DNA of 64,000 bases from Bufo bufo (taxonomy: Eukaryota > Chordata > Amphibia > Anura > Bufonidae). A program made the translations under genes and the position numbers. Below the pieces are notes generated by a model. It was not told the origin of the DNA, ran no database searches, and was given only the letters and a program-made list of their open reading frames with translations. Every line of letters starts with the position of its first letter. Position 1 is the first letter of the stretch. The DNA lies in NCBI RefSeq assembly GCF_905171765.1, contig NC_053390.1:507380301-507444300 (forward strand), given 5' to 3'. Of this stretch, positions 54,515 through 64,000 are shown one piece after another.

Positions 54515-56649
54515 TCACCAAGTTGAGAACAATTCCTCCTTAAATATTGTCCCTTTGGAATCTCTCTTCAGGGCCAAAGGGTGCCCACTCTCCCATTTTA
54601 ACAAGTTGTTGGTGGCCGTGGGCTTCCTGAAAACATTGGTGATGATGTGACCAAATGCATCCAGTGAAATGGCGAGATCCAAAAAGGAAATAAGTTTAGA
54701 ATCGATCTCAGACGTGAAAAATATCCCTAATGGATTGATATTCAGGGCTGCAACAAACTCCTGGAACAAAACCCTATCACCCCCTCACAGGACCAGCACA
54801 TCATCGATGTATCTGATCCAGAGGGAGGTGACAGAAGTGAATCGCTCCATGTCCTCAGAAAAGACCACCTCCCTCTCCCACCAGCCCAGGTAGAGATTCG
54901 CAAAAGTCGGGGCACAGGGACTACCCATTGCGACCCCCCCTGAGCTGGTGGAAGATCCGCCCATCAAACAAAAACACATTGTGCTTGAGGATGAAATTTA
55001 AAAGTTCCATCACAAAAACGTTGTGGCTCCTACAGTGCTCGCCTCTTTGCTGAAGGAACGTGAGGACCGCTCTACAGCCCAAATCATGAGGAATGGAGCA
55101 GTAGAGCGCCTCCACGTCCAAACTTGCTAACAGTATGTCCTTGTCGCAATGGATACCGTTCAGACGTCCCAGAACCTCCATAGTGTCCCTGACATATGAG
55201 GGTAAACTGGTGACAAATGGGCGTAAAACAGTATCCACGTACAGTACAGACCAAAAGTTTGGACACACCTTCTCATTCAAAGAGTTTTCTTTATTTTCAT
55301 GACTATGAAGGCATCAAAACTATGAATTAACACATGTGGAATTATATACATAACAAACAAGTGTGAAACAACAGAAAATATGTCATATTCTAGGTTCTTC
55401 AAAGTAGCCACCTTTTGCTTTGATTACTGCTTTGCACACTCTTGGCATTCTCTTGATGAGCTTCAAGAGGTAGTCCCCTGAAATGGTCTTCCAGCAGTCT
55501 TGAAGGAGTTCCCAGAGATGCTTAGCACTTGTTGGCCCTTTTGCCTTCACTCTGTGGTCCAGCTCACCCCAAACCATCTCGATTGGGTTCAGGTCCGGTG
55601 ACTGTGGAGGTCATCTGGCGCAGCACCACATCACTCTCCTTCATGGTCAAATAGCCCTTACTTTCAAAGTTTTCCCAATTTTTCGGCTGACTGACCTTCA
55701 TTTCTTAAAGTAATGATTGCCACTCGTTTTTCTTTACTTAGCTGCTTTTTTTTTGCCATAATACAAATTCTAACAGTCTATTCAGTAGGACTATCAGCTG
55801 TGTATCCACCTGACTTCTCCTCAACGCAACTGATGGTCCCAACCCCATTTATAAGGCAAGAAATCCCACTTATTAAACCTGACAGGGCACACCTGTGAAG
55901 TGAAAACCATTTCAGGGGACTCCCTCTTGAAGCTCATCAAGAGAATGCCAAGAATGTGCAGAGCAGTAATCAAAGCAAAAGGTGGCTACTTTGAAGAACC
56001 TAGAATATGACATATTTTCAGTTGTTTCACACTTGTATATAATTCCATATGTGTTAATTCATAGTTTTGATGCCTTCAGTGTGAATCTACAATTTTCATA
56101 GTCATGAAAATAAAGAAAACTCTTTGAATGAGAAGGTGTGTCCAAACTTTTGTTCTGTACTGTATGTGCTGATGTTAGCAGTGAGGCAATTGGTCCCGGA
56201 CACTATAGGCCTGCCTTTTTTGAAGGGTCATACCCCTTGTGAACTTTGGGATGACAGTAAAAGGCGGCTGTGACTGGGTGTGCAGGTAGAAGAAAAGCTC
56301 ATTCAGTTTTGTCAATTAGCTTTTGCTCTAGAGCCCTATTTAAAATACAGGATAGTTCCATCCTAAAAGCTGGTGTAGGATCAGACGGGAGTTGATCATA
56401 TGTGAGCTTATCCTTGAGCACTGTCATGCACATGTTAAGATATTGCTCGTGTCCAAGGACCACAATATTTCCACCTTTGTCTGAAGGTTTGATCACCAGC
56501 TCATTGTCCTGTTGGAGCATCCAGAGAGCATCTCTCTCCTGCTTGTTTAGATTATCCATACTCTGCGTATGGAAATCAAGCTGACGTAACTTGCTGGAGA
56601 CCACAGAAACAAATGTGTCAATAGGGGTAAAATCACTGATTGGAGGCAT
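54515..56649 (-). pseudogene. Penelope-like reverse transcriptase, broken and interrupted
   Basis: Reading down the minus strand, 56649-56299 holds an N-terminal part with NELVIKPSDKGGNIVVLG, the DKGG motif of Penelope RTs. A fold-back Tc1 element (55242-56162) interrupts the gene inside a TA. The core resumes at 55241 (YVDTVLRPFVTSLPSYVRDT; LLASLDVEALYCSIPH, motif A Asp), shifts frame near 54925, and continues with GSPCAPTFANLYL and IRYIDDVLVL (motif C). A stop at about 54782-54784 precedes ISFLDLAISL and the GHPLALKRDSKG region. At least two lesions in addition to the insertion make it non-functional. Confidence 0.82.
55242..56162 (-). mobile_element. Fold-back Tc1-like element, copy 2
   Basis: The same structure as 49249-50187 in the opposite orientation, 921 bp, flanked by TA on both sides (55240-55241 and 56163-56164). 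It has the same internal deletion and the same long arms that contain the transposase 3' end, so the rearranged form has itself transposed. The transposase remnant (MVWGELDHRVKAKGPTSAKH) lies at 55577-55383 on the minus strand. Confidence 0.9.
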
Positions 56650-56730
56650 TTTAGTGGATGGCAGTCTAAGATTCGTGAAGGGACCATTCCCCGACGCACT
56701 GGGTCAGCCAGGAGTTGAACATCAGGCAGG

Positions 56731-57293
56731 TCATCCTACCTCTGCCTCCTTGTCACAGCTTCAAGTGAACATCCATATCAGAGGCTGTAGGCTCCATTTA
56801 CGGTGCATGTTGCTTCTGATAAAGTGCACATTTAGTGCATGGAAACGCGTTGAACACTAACTATATAGGACAGTGTCAGGGGAATCGGTGCTCTTGACAC
56901 ACCAGTCGGAGTCAGCGGCTCTTACCCTGTCTCAGTCCTGCACCTGTATTGTGTCAGTGCAGTGGATGTCTGCGCGCTGACATCCACTGTTAGTAGTGAT
57001 ATCTGGTGCTATACTTGGTACCAGATATCCAGCTGTACAGTACTTCACCCAGGTCTCACACCTAGGACCCTGTGGTGATTTACCCCCTAGTGTTGGTGGG
57101 TTTTAGTTTGTGGGACCCACCGTTCATTCTGCTCCAGTGCAGTTCCACCTTCACCAGTGAGGTTATTATGATGGTGGTCCCATAAATCAGTGACGGTTCA
57201 ATCAGCTGCTTTGTGCAGTTTGGGTAGACACCCCAATATTTTACAGACATTATAATAAAGATTTTGTTATTTTGTTTTAGCGTCCTTCCCCAT
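56731..57293 (-). repeat. Right inverted repeat of the Penelope-like element
   Basis: Partner of 51866-52441. It lies upstream of the RT on the coding strand, where Penelope pLTRs carry the promoter. Confidence 0.85.
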
Positions 57294-57296
57294 ATA

Positions 57297-58693
57297 TAAA
57301 GTCCTGATCAAAAGTTTAAGACCACTTGAAAAATGGCAAAAAATCATATTTAGCATGGCTGGATCTTAACAAGGTTCCAAGTAGAGCTTCAACATGCAAC
57401 AAGAAGAAATGAGAGTGAGACAAAACATTTTTTGAGCATTCAATTTAATGAAAACAACGAATAAACTGAAACAGGCTGTTTTTCAGCTGATCAAAATTTT
57501 AGGACCACATGCCTTTAAAAGGCCAAATCTGTGCAAAAATGTGGATTCATTGTCATTTTCTGTCAGGTAGTCACACATTGTGATGGCAAAGGCAAAAAAA
57601 ACCTCAGTTTTTGAACGTGGTCGGGTTGTTGAACTGCATAAGCAGGGTCTCTCACAGCGCGCCATCGCTGCTGAGGTGGGACGCAGTAAGACAGTCATTT
57701 GGAATTTCTTAAATGATCCTGAGGGTTATGGAACAAAAAAGTGAAGTGAAGACCCCAAAAAATTTCATCAGCACTGAGCCGGAGGATCCAATTGGCTGTC
57801 CGTCAAGACACTGGACGATCCTCGACCCAAATGAAGGCCCTTACTGGTGCTGACTGCAGCCCCATAACCATCAGACGGCATTTGAGACTGAAGGGCTTCA
57901 AAAACAAAAAACGTCTTTAAAGACCTCGTCTCCTTGAACGCCACAGAACTGCTCGTTTGGACTTTGCAAGAGAGCACCAAACATGGGACATTCAAAGGTG
58001 GAAGAAAGTTTTATTGTACCAGGGTAGGGGCGCCATAATGGTGTGAGGTGCTTTTTCCTTCAGTGGAACAATGGAGCTTCAGGAAGTACAGGGGCGTCAA
58101 ACGGCCGCTGGCTATGTCCAGATGTTGCAGAGAGCATTCCTCATGACTGAGGGCCCTCGTCTGTGTGGTAACAACTGGGTTTTCCAACAGGACAACGCTA
58201 CAGTACACAATGCCCGCAGGACAAGGGACTTCTTCCAGGAGAATAACATCACTCTTTTGGCCCATCCTGCGTGTTCCCCTGATCTAAATCCAACTGAGAA
58301 CCTTTGGGGATGGATGGCAAGGGAAGTTTACAAAAATGGACAACAGTTCCAGACAGTAGATGGCCTTCGTGTGGCGGTCTTCACCACTTGGAGAAATGTT
58401 CCCACTCCCCTCATGGAAATGTTTGCATCAAGCATGCCGAAACAAATTTTTTAAGTGATAAACAATAACGGTGGAGCTACTCATTACTGAGTTCATGTTT
58501 GGAAGTTGGATTTCTGTTTTGGGGCGGTTTATATATATTTTTTTGGAGGTGTGGTCCTAAACTTTTGATCATCTGAAAAACAGCCTGTTTCAGTTTATTC
58601 GTTGTTTTCATTAAATTGAATGCCCAAAAAATGTTTTGTCTCACTCCCATTTCTTCTTGTTGCATGTTGAAACTCTACTTGGAACCTTGTTAA
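57297..58693 (+). mobile_element. Tc1-like transposon, right end cut by piggyBac
   Basis: The left end AGTCCTGATCAAAAGTTTAA with GGATCTTAACAAGGTTCCAA lies in the TATATA tail of the Penelope element. The right end mirrors it (CTACTTGGAACCTTGTTAA) but stops at the TTAA at 58690-58693, where the piggyBac element begins. The missing outer part of the right repeat should lie beyond the window. Confidence 0.88.
57581..58454 (+). pseudogene. Tc1-like transposase, several stops and frameshifts
   Basis: MAKAKKTSVFERGRVVELHK begins at 57581 and carries the first helix-turn-helix (GLSQRAIAAEVGRSKTVIW). The frame then stops at about 57740. Later fragments in other frames include IRRHLRLKGFKNKKRL and LDFAREHQTWDI. 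The last piece (58071-58454) is open: second Asp in FQQDNATVHNARRT, and the third acidic residue in SPDLNPTENLWGWMAREVY. The first catalytic Asp region is damaged. Not functional. Confidence 0.85.
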
Positions 58694-58718
58694 CCACCTC
58701 AGCCCCCATGGCTTAAAC

Positions 58719-60179
58719 TAGAGTTGTTGCGATACCAAATTTTTGATTCGGTTTCGATACCATGAAAAAGTATTGCGATACTCGATACCATTCGATACCA
58801 CGCGAAAAAAATAAACAAAAAAAGCCACGTGCATTCCTCATTTTTAAAAATGGCGAATCGCGCAGTTTTTATTTTATTTTTTCTGTTCCGGCATTCACCA
58901 CCTAGATTTTTTTTTTATATTTTAATAGTTTGGACTTTTCTGACGTGGCGATGTAATATGTTTATTTATATATTTTATATGTGAAATTGGGAAAAGGGGG
59001 GTGATTTATACTTCATATTTTAGTGTTTTTTTTTTTTTCACTTTTTATTTAATAACTATTTCCCCCCTTAGGGGCTAGAACCTGGGATCTTTCATCCCTT
59101 TTCCTATTCACCCTGATAGATCTCTATCAGGGTGAATAGGACTCCACACTGTCCCTGCTGCTCTGTGCTTTGTGCACACAGCATCAGGGATGTTACCATG
59201 GCAACCAGGGCTTCTGTAGCGTCCTGGCTGCCATGGTAACCGATCGGAGCCCCAGGCTTACACAGCTGGGGCTCCGATCAGAAGCTGCCACTGCACCACC
59301 AATGAGGGGGAGTGGAGAGGTCCCTGTGGCCACTGCCACCAATGATTTTAATACTGGAGGGTTGAGAGGGGCCGGCGCACTGTGCCACCAATGATTTTAA
59401 TGGGATGGGGGGATTGAGGGGGGGGGGGCACACTGCACCACCAATGATTTTACCCCTTTATACAGGAGGCGGGTACTAGCAGATCAGCGGCAGTTAACTG
59501 CCGCTGATCGCAGCTCCCTGTCAGGGGCAGGGTGCCGGCAATGCGATTCTGCTGCCGGCACCCGCCTCCTGTATGTGTTAAAGACTGACTACTGTATATG
59601 AGTCCAGACTTTCACTATTAGGCCACACAGAGCGGCGCCCAGCGATGTCTCAGCACTCACCATTTAGTCCTGGGCGCCGCTCCGTTCGCCCGCAGTGCCC
59701 CATTACTGTCTCCTCTCCTGCTCCACATGCTGCTGATTACTATCGGAGCGATGGGAGGAGACATCAGCTTCACTAGTGGGCGTTCCTTCTCCCTGGCTGT
59801 AGCGCTGTCCAATCGCAGCGCAGGGAAAAGGAACGCCCACTAGTGAAGCTGATGTCTCCTCCCATCGCTCCGATAGTAATCCTATCATTGGTGGCGCAGT
59901 GCGCCCGCCCCTCCTCCGCCCCTCTCTTCTCATTGCCGCCCCTCCTCCACCCCCTCTCTTCTCATTGCCGCCCCTCCTCCGCCCCTCTCTTCTCATTGCC
60001 GCCCCTCCTCCGCCCCTCTCTTCTCATTGGTGGCAGATAGCAGCGCGCTCATGTTCAGAGATACTAGACTGCGCAGAAGCGCAGCCCAGTATCGAAAAAA
60101 CGGAAATCCCGGTATCGTATCGATACCGGGACAAAAGTATCGATTGGGTATCGAAATTTCGATACCCGCAACAACCCTA
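58719..60179. mobile_element. hAT-type non-autonomous element ('tagggttgttgcg')
   Basis: Ends TAGAGTTGTTGCGATACC / GCGGGTATC...GCAACAACCCTA are inverted copies. A perfect 8-bp target duplication GCTTAAAC (58711-58718 and 60180-60187) proves the insertion into the piggyBac end. No transposase remains. The interior at 58860-58990 resembles the GACG-GGCGAT-AATATG blocks of the repeat at 13.2-15.4 kb. Confidence 0.88.
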
Positions 60180-60425
60180 GCTTAAACACCCTGAAAGACC
60201 AGGCCACTTTTTACACTTCTGACCTACACTACTTTCACCGTTTATTGCTCGGTCATGCAACTTACCACCCAAATGAATTTTACCTCCTTTTCTTCTCACT
60301 AATAGAGCTTTCATTTGGTGGTATTTCATTGCTGCTGACATTTTTACTTTTTTTGTTAATAATCGAAATTTAACGATTTTTTTGCAAAAAAATTACATTT
60401 TTCACTTTCAGTTTTTGATAAATAT
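59180..60425. repeat. Tandem duplication, unit 1 (1246 bp)
   Basis: AGCATCAGGGATGTTACCAT through TTTTTGATAAATAT is repeated immediately downstream. The unit spans the right two-thirds of the hAT element and about 240 bp of piggyBac sequence. Confidence 0.95.
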
Positions 60426-61670
60426 AGCATCAGGGATGTTACCATGGCAACCAGGGCTTCTGTAGCGTCCTGGCTGCCATGGTAACCGATCGGAGCCCCA
60501 GGCTTACACAGCTGGGGCTCCGATCAGAAGCTGCCACTGCACCACCAATGAGGGGGAGTGGAGAGGTCCCTGTGGCCACTGCCACCAATGATTTTAATAC
60601 TGGAGGGTTGAGAGGGGCCGGCGCACTGTGCCACCAATGATTTTAATGGGATGGGGGGATTGAGGGGGGGGGGCACACTGCACCACCAATGATTTTACCC
60701 CTTTATACAGGAGGCGGGTACTAGCAGATCAGCGGCAGTTAACTGCCGCTGATCGCAGCTCCCTGTCAGGGGCAGGGTGCCGGCAATGCGATTCTGCTGC
60801 CGGCACCCGCCTCCTGTATGTGTTAAAGACTGACTACTGTATATGAGTCCAGACTTTCACTATTAGGCCACACAGAGCGGCGCCCAGCGATGTCTCAGCA
60901 CTCACCATTTAGTCCTGGGCGCCGCTCCGTTCGCCCGCAGTGCCCCATTACTGTCTCCTCTCCTGCTCCACATGCTGCTGATTACTATCGGAGCGATGGG
61001 AGGAGACATCAGCTTCACTAGTGGGCGTTCCTTCTCCCTGGCTGTAGCGCTGTCCAATCGCAGCGCAGGGAAAAGGAACGCCCACTAGTGAAGCTGATGT
61101 CTCCTCCCATCGCTCCGATAGTAATCCTATCATTGGTGGCGCAGTGCGCCCGCCCCTCCTCCGCCCCTCTCTTCTCATTGCCGCCCCTCCTCCACCCCCT
61201 CTCTTCTCATTGCCGCCCCTCCTCCGCCCCTCTCTTCTCATTGCCGCCCCTCCTCCGCCCCTCTCTTCTCATTGGTGGCAGATAGCAGCGCGCTCATGTT
61301 CAGAGATACTAGACTGCGCAGAAGCGCAGCCCAGTATCGAAAAAACGGAAATCCCGGTATCGTATCGATACCGGGACAAAAGTATCGATTGGGTATCGAA
61401 ATTTCGATACCCGCAACAACCCTAGCTTAAACACCCTGAAAGACCAGGCCACTTTTTACACTTCTGACCTACACTACTTTAACCGTTTATTGCTCGGTCA
61501 TGCAACTTACCACCCAAATGAATTTTACCTCCTTTTCTTCTCACTAATAGAGCTTTCATTTGGTGGTATTTCATTGCTGCTGACATTTTTACTTTTTTTG
61601 TTAATAATCGAAATTTAACGATTTTTTTGCAAAAAAATTACATTTTTCACTTTCAGTTTTTGATAAATAT
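60426..61670. repeat. Tandem duplication, unit 2 (1245 bp)
   Basis: Nearly identical to unit 1. I found one length change in a poly-G run and one C/A difference (CTTTCACCG against CTTTAACCG). The second unit holds only a truncated hAT copy. Clustered CCGCCCCTCCTCCGCCCCTC repeats occur in each. Confidence 0.95.
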
Positions 61671-61674
61671 TTTG

Positions 61675-62935
61675 GTCAAATGCCAACTTTGTATAAAAAA
61701 ATGGGAAAAGTTGTCTTTTGCCAAGATATTTCTCTCACCCACCATGGGTATATGTAAAATGACACCCCAAAACACATTCCCCAACTTCTCCTGAATACGG
61801 AGATACCACATGTGTGGCACTTTTTTGCAGCCTAGGTGGGCAAAGGGGCCCACATTCCAAAGAGCACCTTTCGGATTTCACCAGTCATTTTTTACAGAAT
61901 TTGATTTCAAACTCCTTACCACACATTTGGGCCCCTAGAATGCCAGGGCAGTATAACTACCCCACAAGTGACCCCATTTTGGAAAGAAGACACCCCAAGG
62001 TATTCGCTGATGGGCATAGTGAGTTCATGGAAGTTTTTATTTTTTGTCACAAGTTAGTGGAATATGAGACTTTGTAAGAAAAAAAAAAAAATCATCATTT
62101 TCCACTAACTTGTGACAAAAAATAAAAAATTCTAGGAACTCGCCATGCCCCTCACGGAATACCTTGGGGTGTCTTCTTTTCAAAATGGGGTCACTTGTGG
62201 GGTAGTTATACTGCCCTGGCATTCTAGGGGCCCAAATGTGTGGTAAGTAGGTAAATGACCTGTGAAATCCGAAAGGTGCTCTTTGGAATGTGGGCCCCTT
62301 TGCCCACCTAGGCTGCAAAAAAGTGTCACACATGTGGTATCTCCGTATTCAGGAGAAGTTGGGGAATGTGTTTTGGGGTGTCATTTTACATATACCCATG
62401 CTGGGTGAGATAAATATCTTGGCAAAAGACAACTTTTCCCATTTTTTATACAAAGTTGGCATTTGACCAAGATATTTATCTCACCCAGCATGGGTATATG
62501 TAAAATGACACCCCAAAACACATTCCCCAACTTCTCCTGAATACGGAGATACCACATGTGTGACACTTTTTTGCAGCCTAGGTGGGCAAAGGGGCCCAAA
62601 TTCCTTTTAGGAGGGCATTTTTAGACATTTGGATACCAGACTTCTTCTCACGCTTTGGGGCCCCTAAAATGCCAGGGCAGTATAAACACCCCACATATGA
62701 CCCCATTTTGGAAAGAAGACACCCCAAGGTATTCAATGACGGGCATGGCGAGTTCATAGAAAAAAAAATTTTTGGGCACAAGTTAGCGGAAATTGATTTT
62801 TTTGATTTTTTTCTCACAAAGTCTCCCTTTCCGCTAACTTGGGACAAAAATTTCAATCTTTCATGGACTCAATAAGCCCCTCAGCAAATACCTTGGGGTG
62901 TCTTCTTTCCAAATTGGGGTCATTTGTGGGGTGTT
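61675..62935. repeat. Alternating inverted repeats in the piggyBac 3' region
   Basis: Forward block 61675-62060, inverted block about 62085-62465, forward again about 62455-62800, inverted again about 62825-62935. Markers such as CACCCCAAAACACATTCCCC, CTAGAATGCCAGGGCAGTAT and AAGACACCCCAAGGTATTC appear in alternating orientation. Confidence 0.88.
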
Positions 62936-63759
62936 TTTTCTACTATTCTCCTTATATTGAGCATACGGCTAATGAGATTTTTTTTTCCGTTCAGCCTCTG
63001 GGCTGAAAGAAAAAAATGAACGGCACAGATTTCTTCATTCGCATCGATCAATGTGGATGAAAAAATCTCTGCCAAAAAAAGAAAAAGGAGGGGAAAGGCG
63101 TCTGCCAGGACATAGGAGCTCCGCCCAACATCCATACCCACTTAGCTCGTATGCCCTGGCAAACCAGATTTCTCCATTGACATCAATCGATGTGGATGAA
63201 TAAATCCTTGCCGGGATTTTTTTTTTTATATATACAAAGTGTTTGCCAAAGTATATGTACACCGCCACCTCCTCAGCTCATATGCCTCGGCAAACGTATC
63301 TTTTACTGCAGAGGAGAAATCTCGTCTTGCAGCGCCGCATACACCGACTTGCGTGTAATCTGACAGCAGCGCAATGCTTCTGTCACAATGCACATCAGTG
63401 CTGCAGCTAGTCGATCGGTTGGCCCACCTGGAAGGTAAAAAAAAACAAACAAAAAAGAAAAAAACAGGCCGCAACGCAATAAATTTATTAACTTTTGAAC
63501 CAAACATATATACTTTTTTAAACTTTTTTAACTGAACGTTAACTTTTTTACTTACCGGTATTTTTTTTTTGTTTATTTTTTTTTACCTTTTATAGAACAA
63601 ACCTCTCCTTCCCCATGGGACAATGTGCAAAGCGCAAATCGCCCAAAGATGTGGCGAAGTACGTTATGCACTTTATCCCAGGTGAAAGGAGAGGTTTGCA
63701 GCAGCTGTGAGTAAAAGGGCCCTAATAGCCCTGTGTGGCTGTCCTGTGAGATGCAATCC
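62936..63759 (-). other. 3' non-coding region after the piggyBac transposase
   Basis: AT-rich, no gene. Related short blocks recur (GCATCGATCAATGTGGATGA near 63041, ATCAATCGATGTGGATGAAT near 63183), a diverged repeat of about 140 bp. Confidence 0.45.
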
Positions 63760-64000
63760 CTATGCTAGGTGTACCTGTGTGTGATACTTCCGGAAACACT
63801 CACCAAAGCATAGGGCAGGGTGGTCAGGACAGTCAGGACAGAAATAGCGGGTGTCACGCCTTATTCCACTCCTGCTACAGACACAACATCTTTTTCGGGG
63901 TGACGGTTGGGTTAAGGTACCAGGAACGACACTGGGGAAATGTCGCTCGTGTAGACGGCTAACTACACTGGTGGATGGGGCCACGGAACCTTCTGGATAC
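63760..64000 (-). CDS. piggyBac transposase, C-terminal cysteine-rich end (partial)
   Basis: The minus-strand frame is open from the window edge (64000) to the stop at 63760-63762, about 79 residues. It ends with a zinc-binding cysteine-rich domain: KRCCVCSRSGIRRDTRYF then CPDCPDHPALC and ECFRKYHTQVH. This C-x2-C...C-x2-C...C...C...H pattern is that of piggyBac transposase C-termini, which bind the subterminal DNA. The catalytic RNase H-like core lies outside the window, so activity cannot be judged. What is visible has no break. Confidence 0.85.
   Translation of the reverse strand, partial: YPEGSVAPSTSVVSRLHERHFPSVVPGTLTQPSPRKRCCVCSRSGIRRDTRYFCPDCPDHPALCFGECFRKYHTQVHLA

Larger units (their letters stand above)
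51866..57293 (-). mobile_element. Penelope-like retroelement with inverted flanking repeats
   Basis: The segment at 51866-52441 is an inverted copy of 56731-57293: CATATATATGGGGAAGGACG at the left against CGTCCTTCCCCATATATA at the right, and GCAGAGGTAGGATGACCTGC against CAGGTCATCCTACCTCTGCC inside. Between them lie, on the minus strand, a Penelope-type RT (YIDD, DKGGNIVV) and a GIY-YIG-like domain. Later insertions are a GGGGCCC repeat (52502-53540) and a fold-back Tc1 (55242-56162). Terminal repeats in either orientation are known for Penelope elements. Confidence 0.8.
58690..64000 (-). mobile_element. piggyBac-type transposon, 3' part (continues beyond the window)
   Basis: It starts at TTAA with TTAACCACCTCAGCCCCCAT and ends off-window; the transposase C-terminus is at 63760-64000 on the minus strand. 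A hAT MITE (58719-60179) and a 1.25-kb tandem duplication inflate its 3' non-coding part, and 61675-62935 is a set of alternating inverted repeats. Host site: a TTAA in a Tc1-like inverted repeat. Confidence 0.8.

Noticed and set aside
55713..55898. Hydrophobic 61-residue protein, also mirrored at 49522-49707
   Set aside because: It is the antisense of the fold-back Tc1 transposase start.
59703..61425. Duplicated Arg/Gly-rich and Pro/Ser-rich small proteins
   Set aside because: They are simple translations of CCGCCCCTCCT repeats in a tandemly duplicated non-coding unit.

Overview
The window looks like vertebrate nuclear DNA, most likely from a frog or another amphibian with a large, repeat-rich genome. 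I see one convincing host gene, a single-exon claudin closest to claudin-23 (23781-24632). There are no operons, Shine-Dalgarno sites or other bacterial features. Almost everything else is mobile or repetitive DNA. The amphibian call is an inference from the mix of elements (chromodomain Ty3/gypsy, Ngaro/DIRS, Penelope, piggyBac, many Tc1-like and hAT copies, abundant palindromic MITEs).

Layout. 1-1116: two abutting palindromic MITEs. 1434-6816: a complete minus-strand Ty3/gypsy chromovirus with both LTRs and a 5-bp target duplication; its pol is broken by five in-frame stops. 6817-18394: sparse non-coding DNA with a TAG microsatellite, palindromic MITEs and a piggyBac-like non-autonomous repeat (13.2-15.4 kb). 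18395-21535: about 100 copies of a 31-bp satellite, with an 899-bp higher-order duplication. 22262-23091: a 5'-truncated Tc1-like element. 23.6-25.8 kb: the claudin gene and its probable 3' UTR. 25.8-30.3 kb: MITEs, a SINE, a hAT MITE and a solo LTR that itself holds a perfect hAT hairpin.

30292-42573 is a three-level nest. A palindromic MITE was split by a Ngaro-type tyrosine-recombinase retrotransposon (30875-42493, split direct repeats A1...B1-A2-B2), whose gag gene was then split by a second, plus-strand chromovirus (33697-39020). 42.6-51.8 kb: more MITEs, a SINE and two internally deleted Tc1-like elements. 51.86-57.29 kb: a decayed minus-strand Penelope-like element (RT plus GIY-YIG) bounded by long inverted repeats and carrying a fold-back Tc1-like insertion. 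57.3-64.0 kb: a Tc1-like element whose right inverted repeat was hit at a TTAA by a piggyBac element. Only the 3' end of that piggyBac, with the transposase cysteine-rich C-terminus, lies in the window. It in turn carries a hAT MITE and a near-identical 1.25-kb tandem duplication.

No autonomous element here is fully intact by eye. The best preserved reading frames are the two gypsy gag genes, the second chromovirus 3' pol frame, the Ngaro RT, and a recombinase frame that is open but hides a double frameshift. I see no undescribed functional system. The most interesting material is structural: precise nested insertions, fold-back elements, and recent tandem and inverted amplifications.
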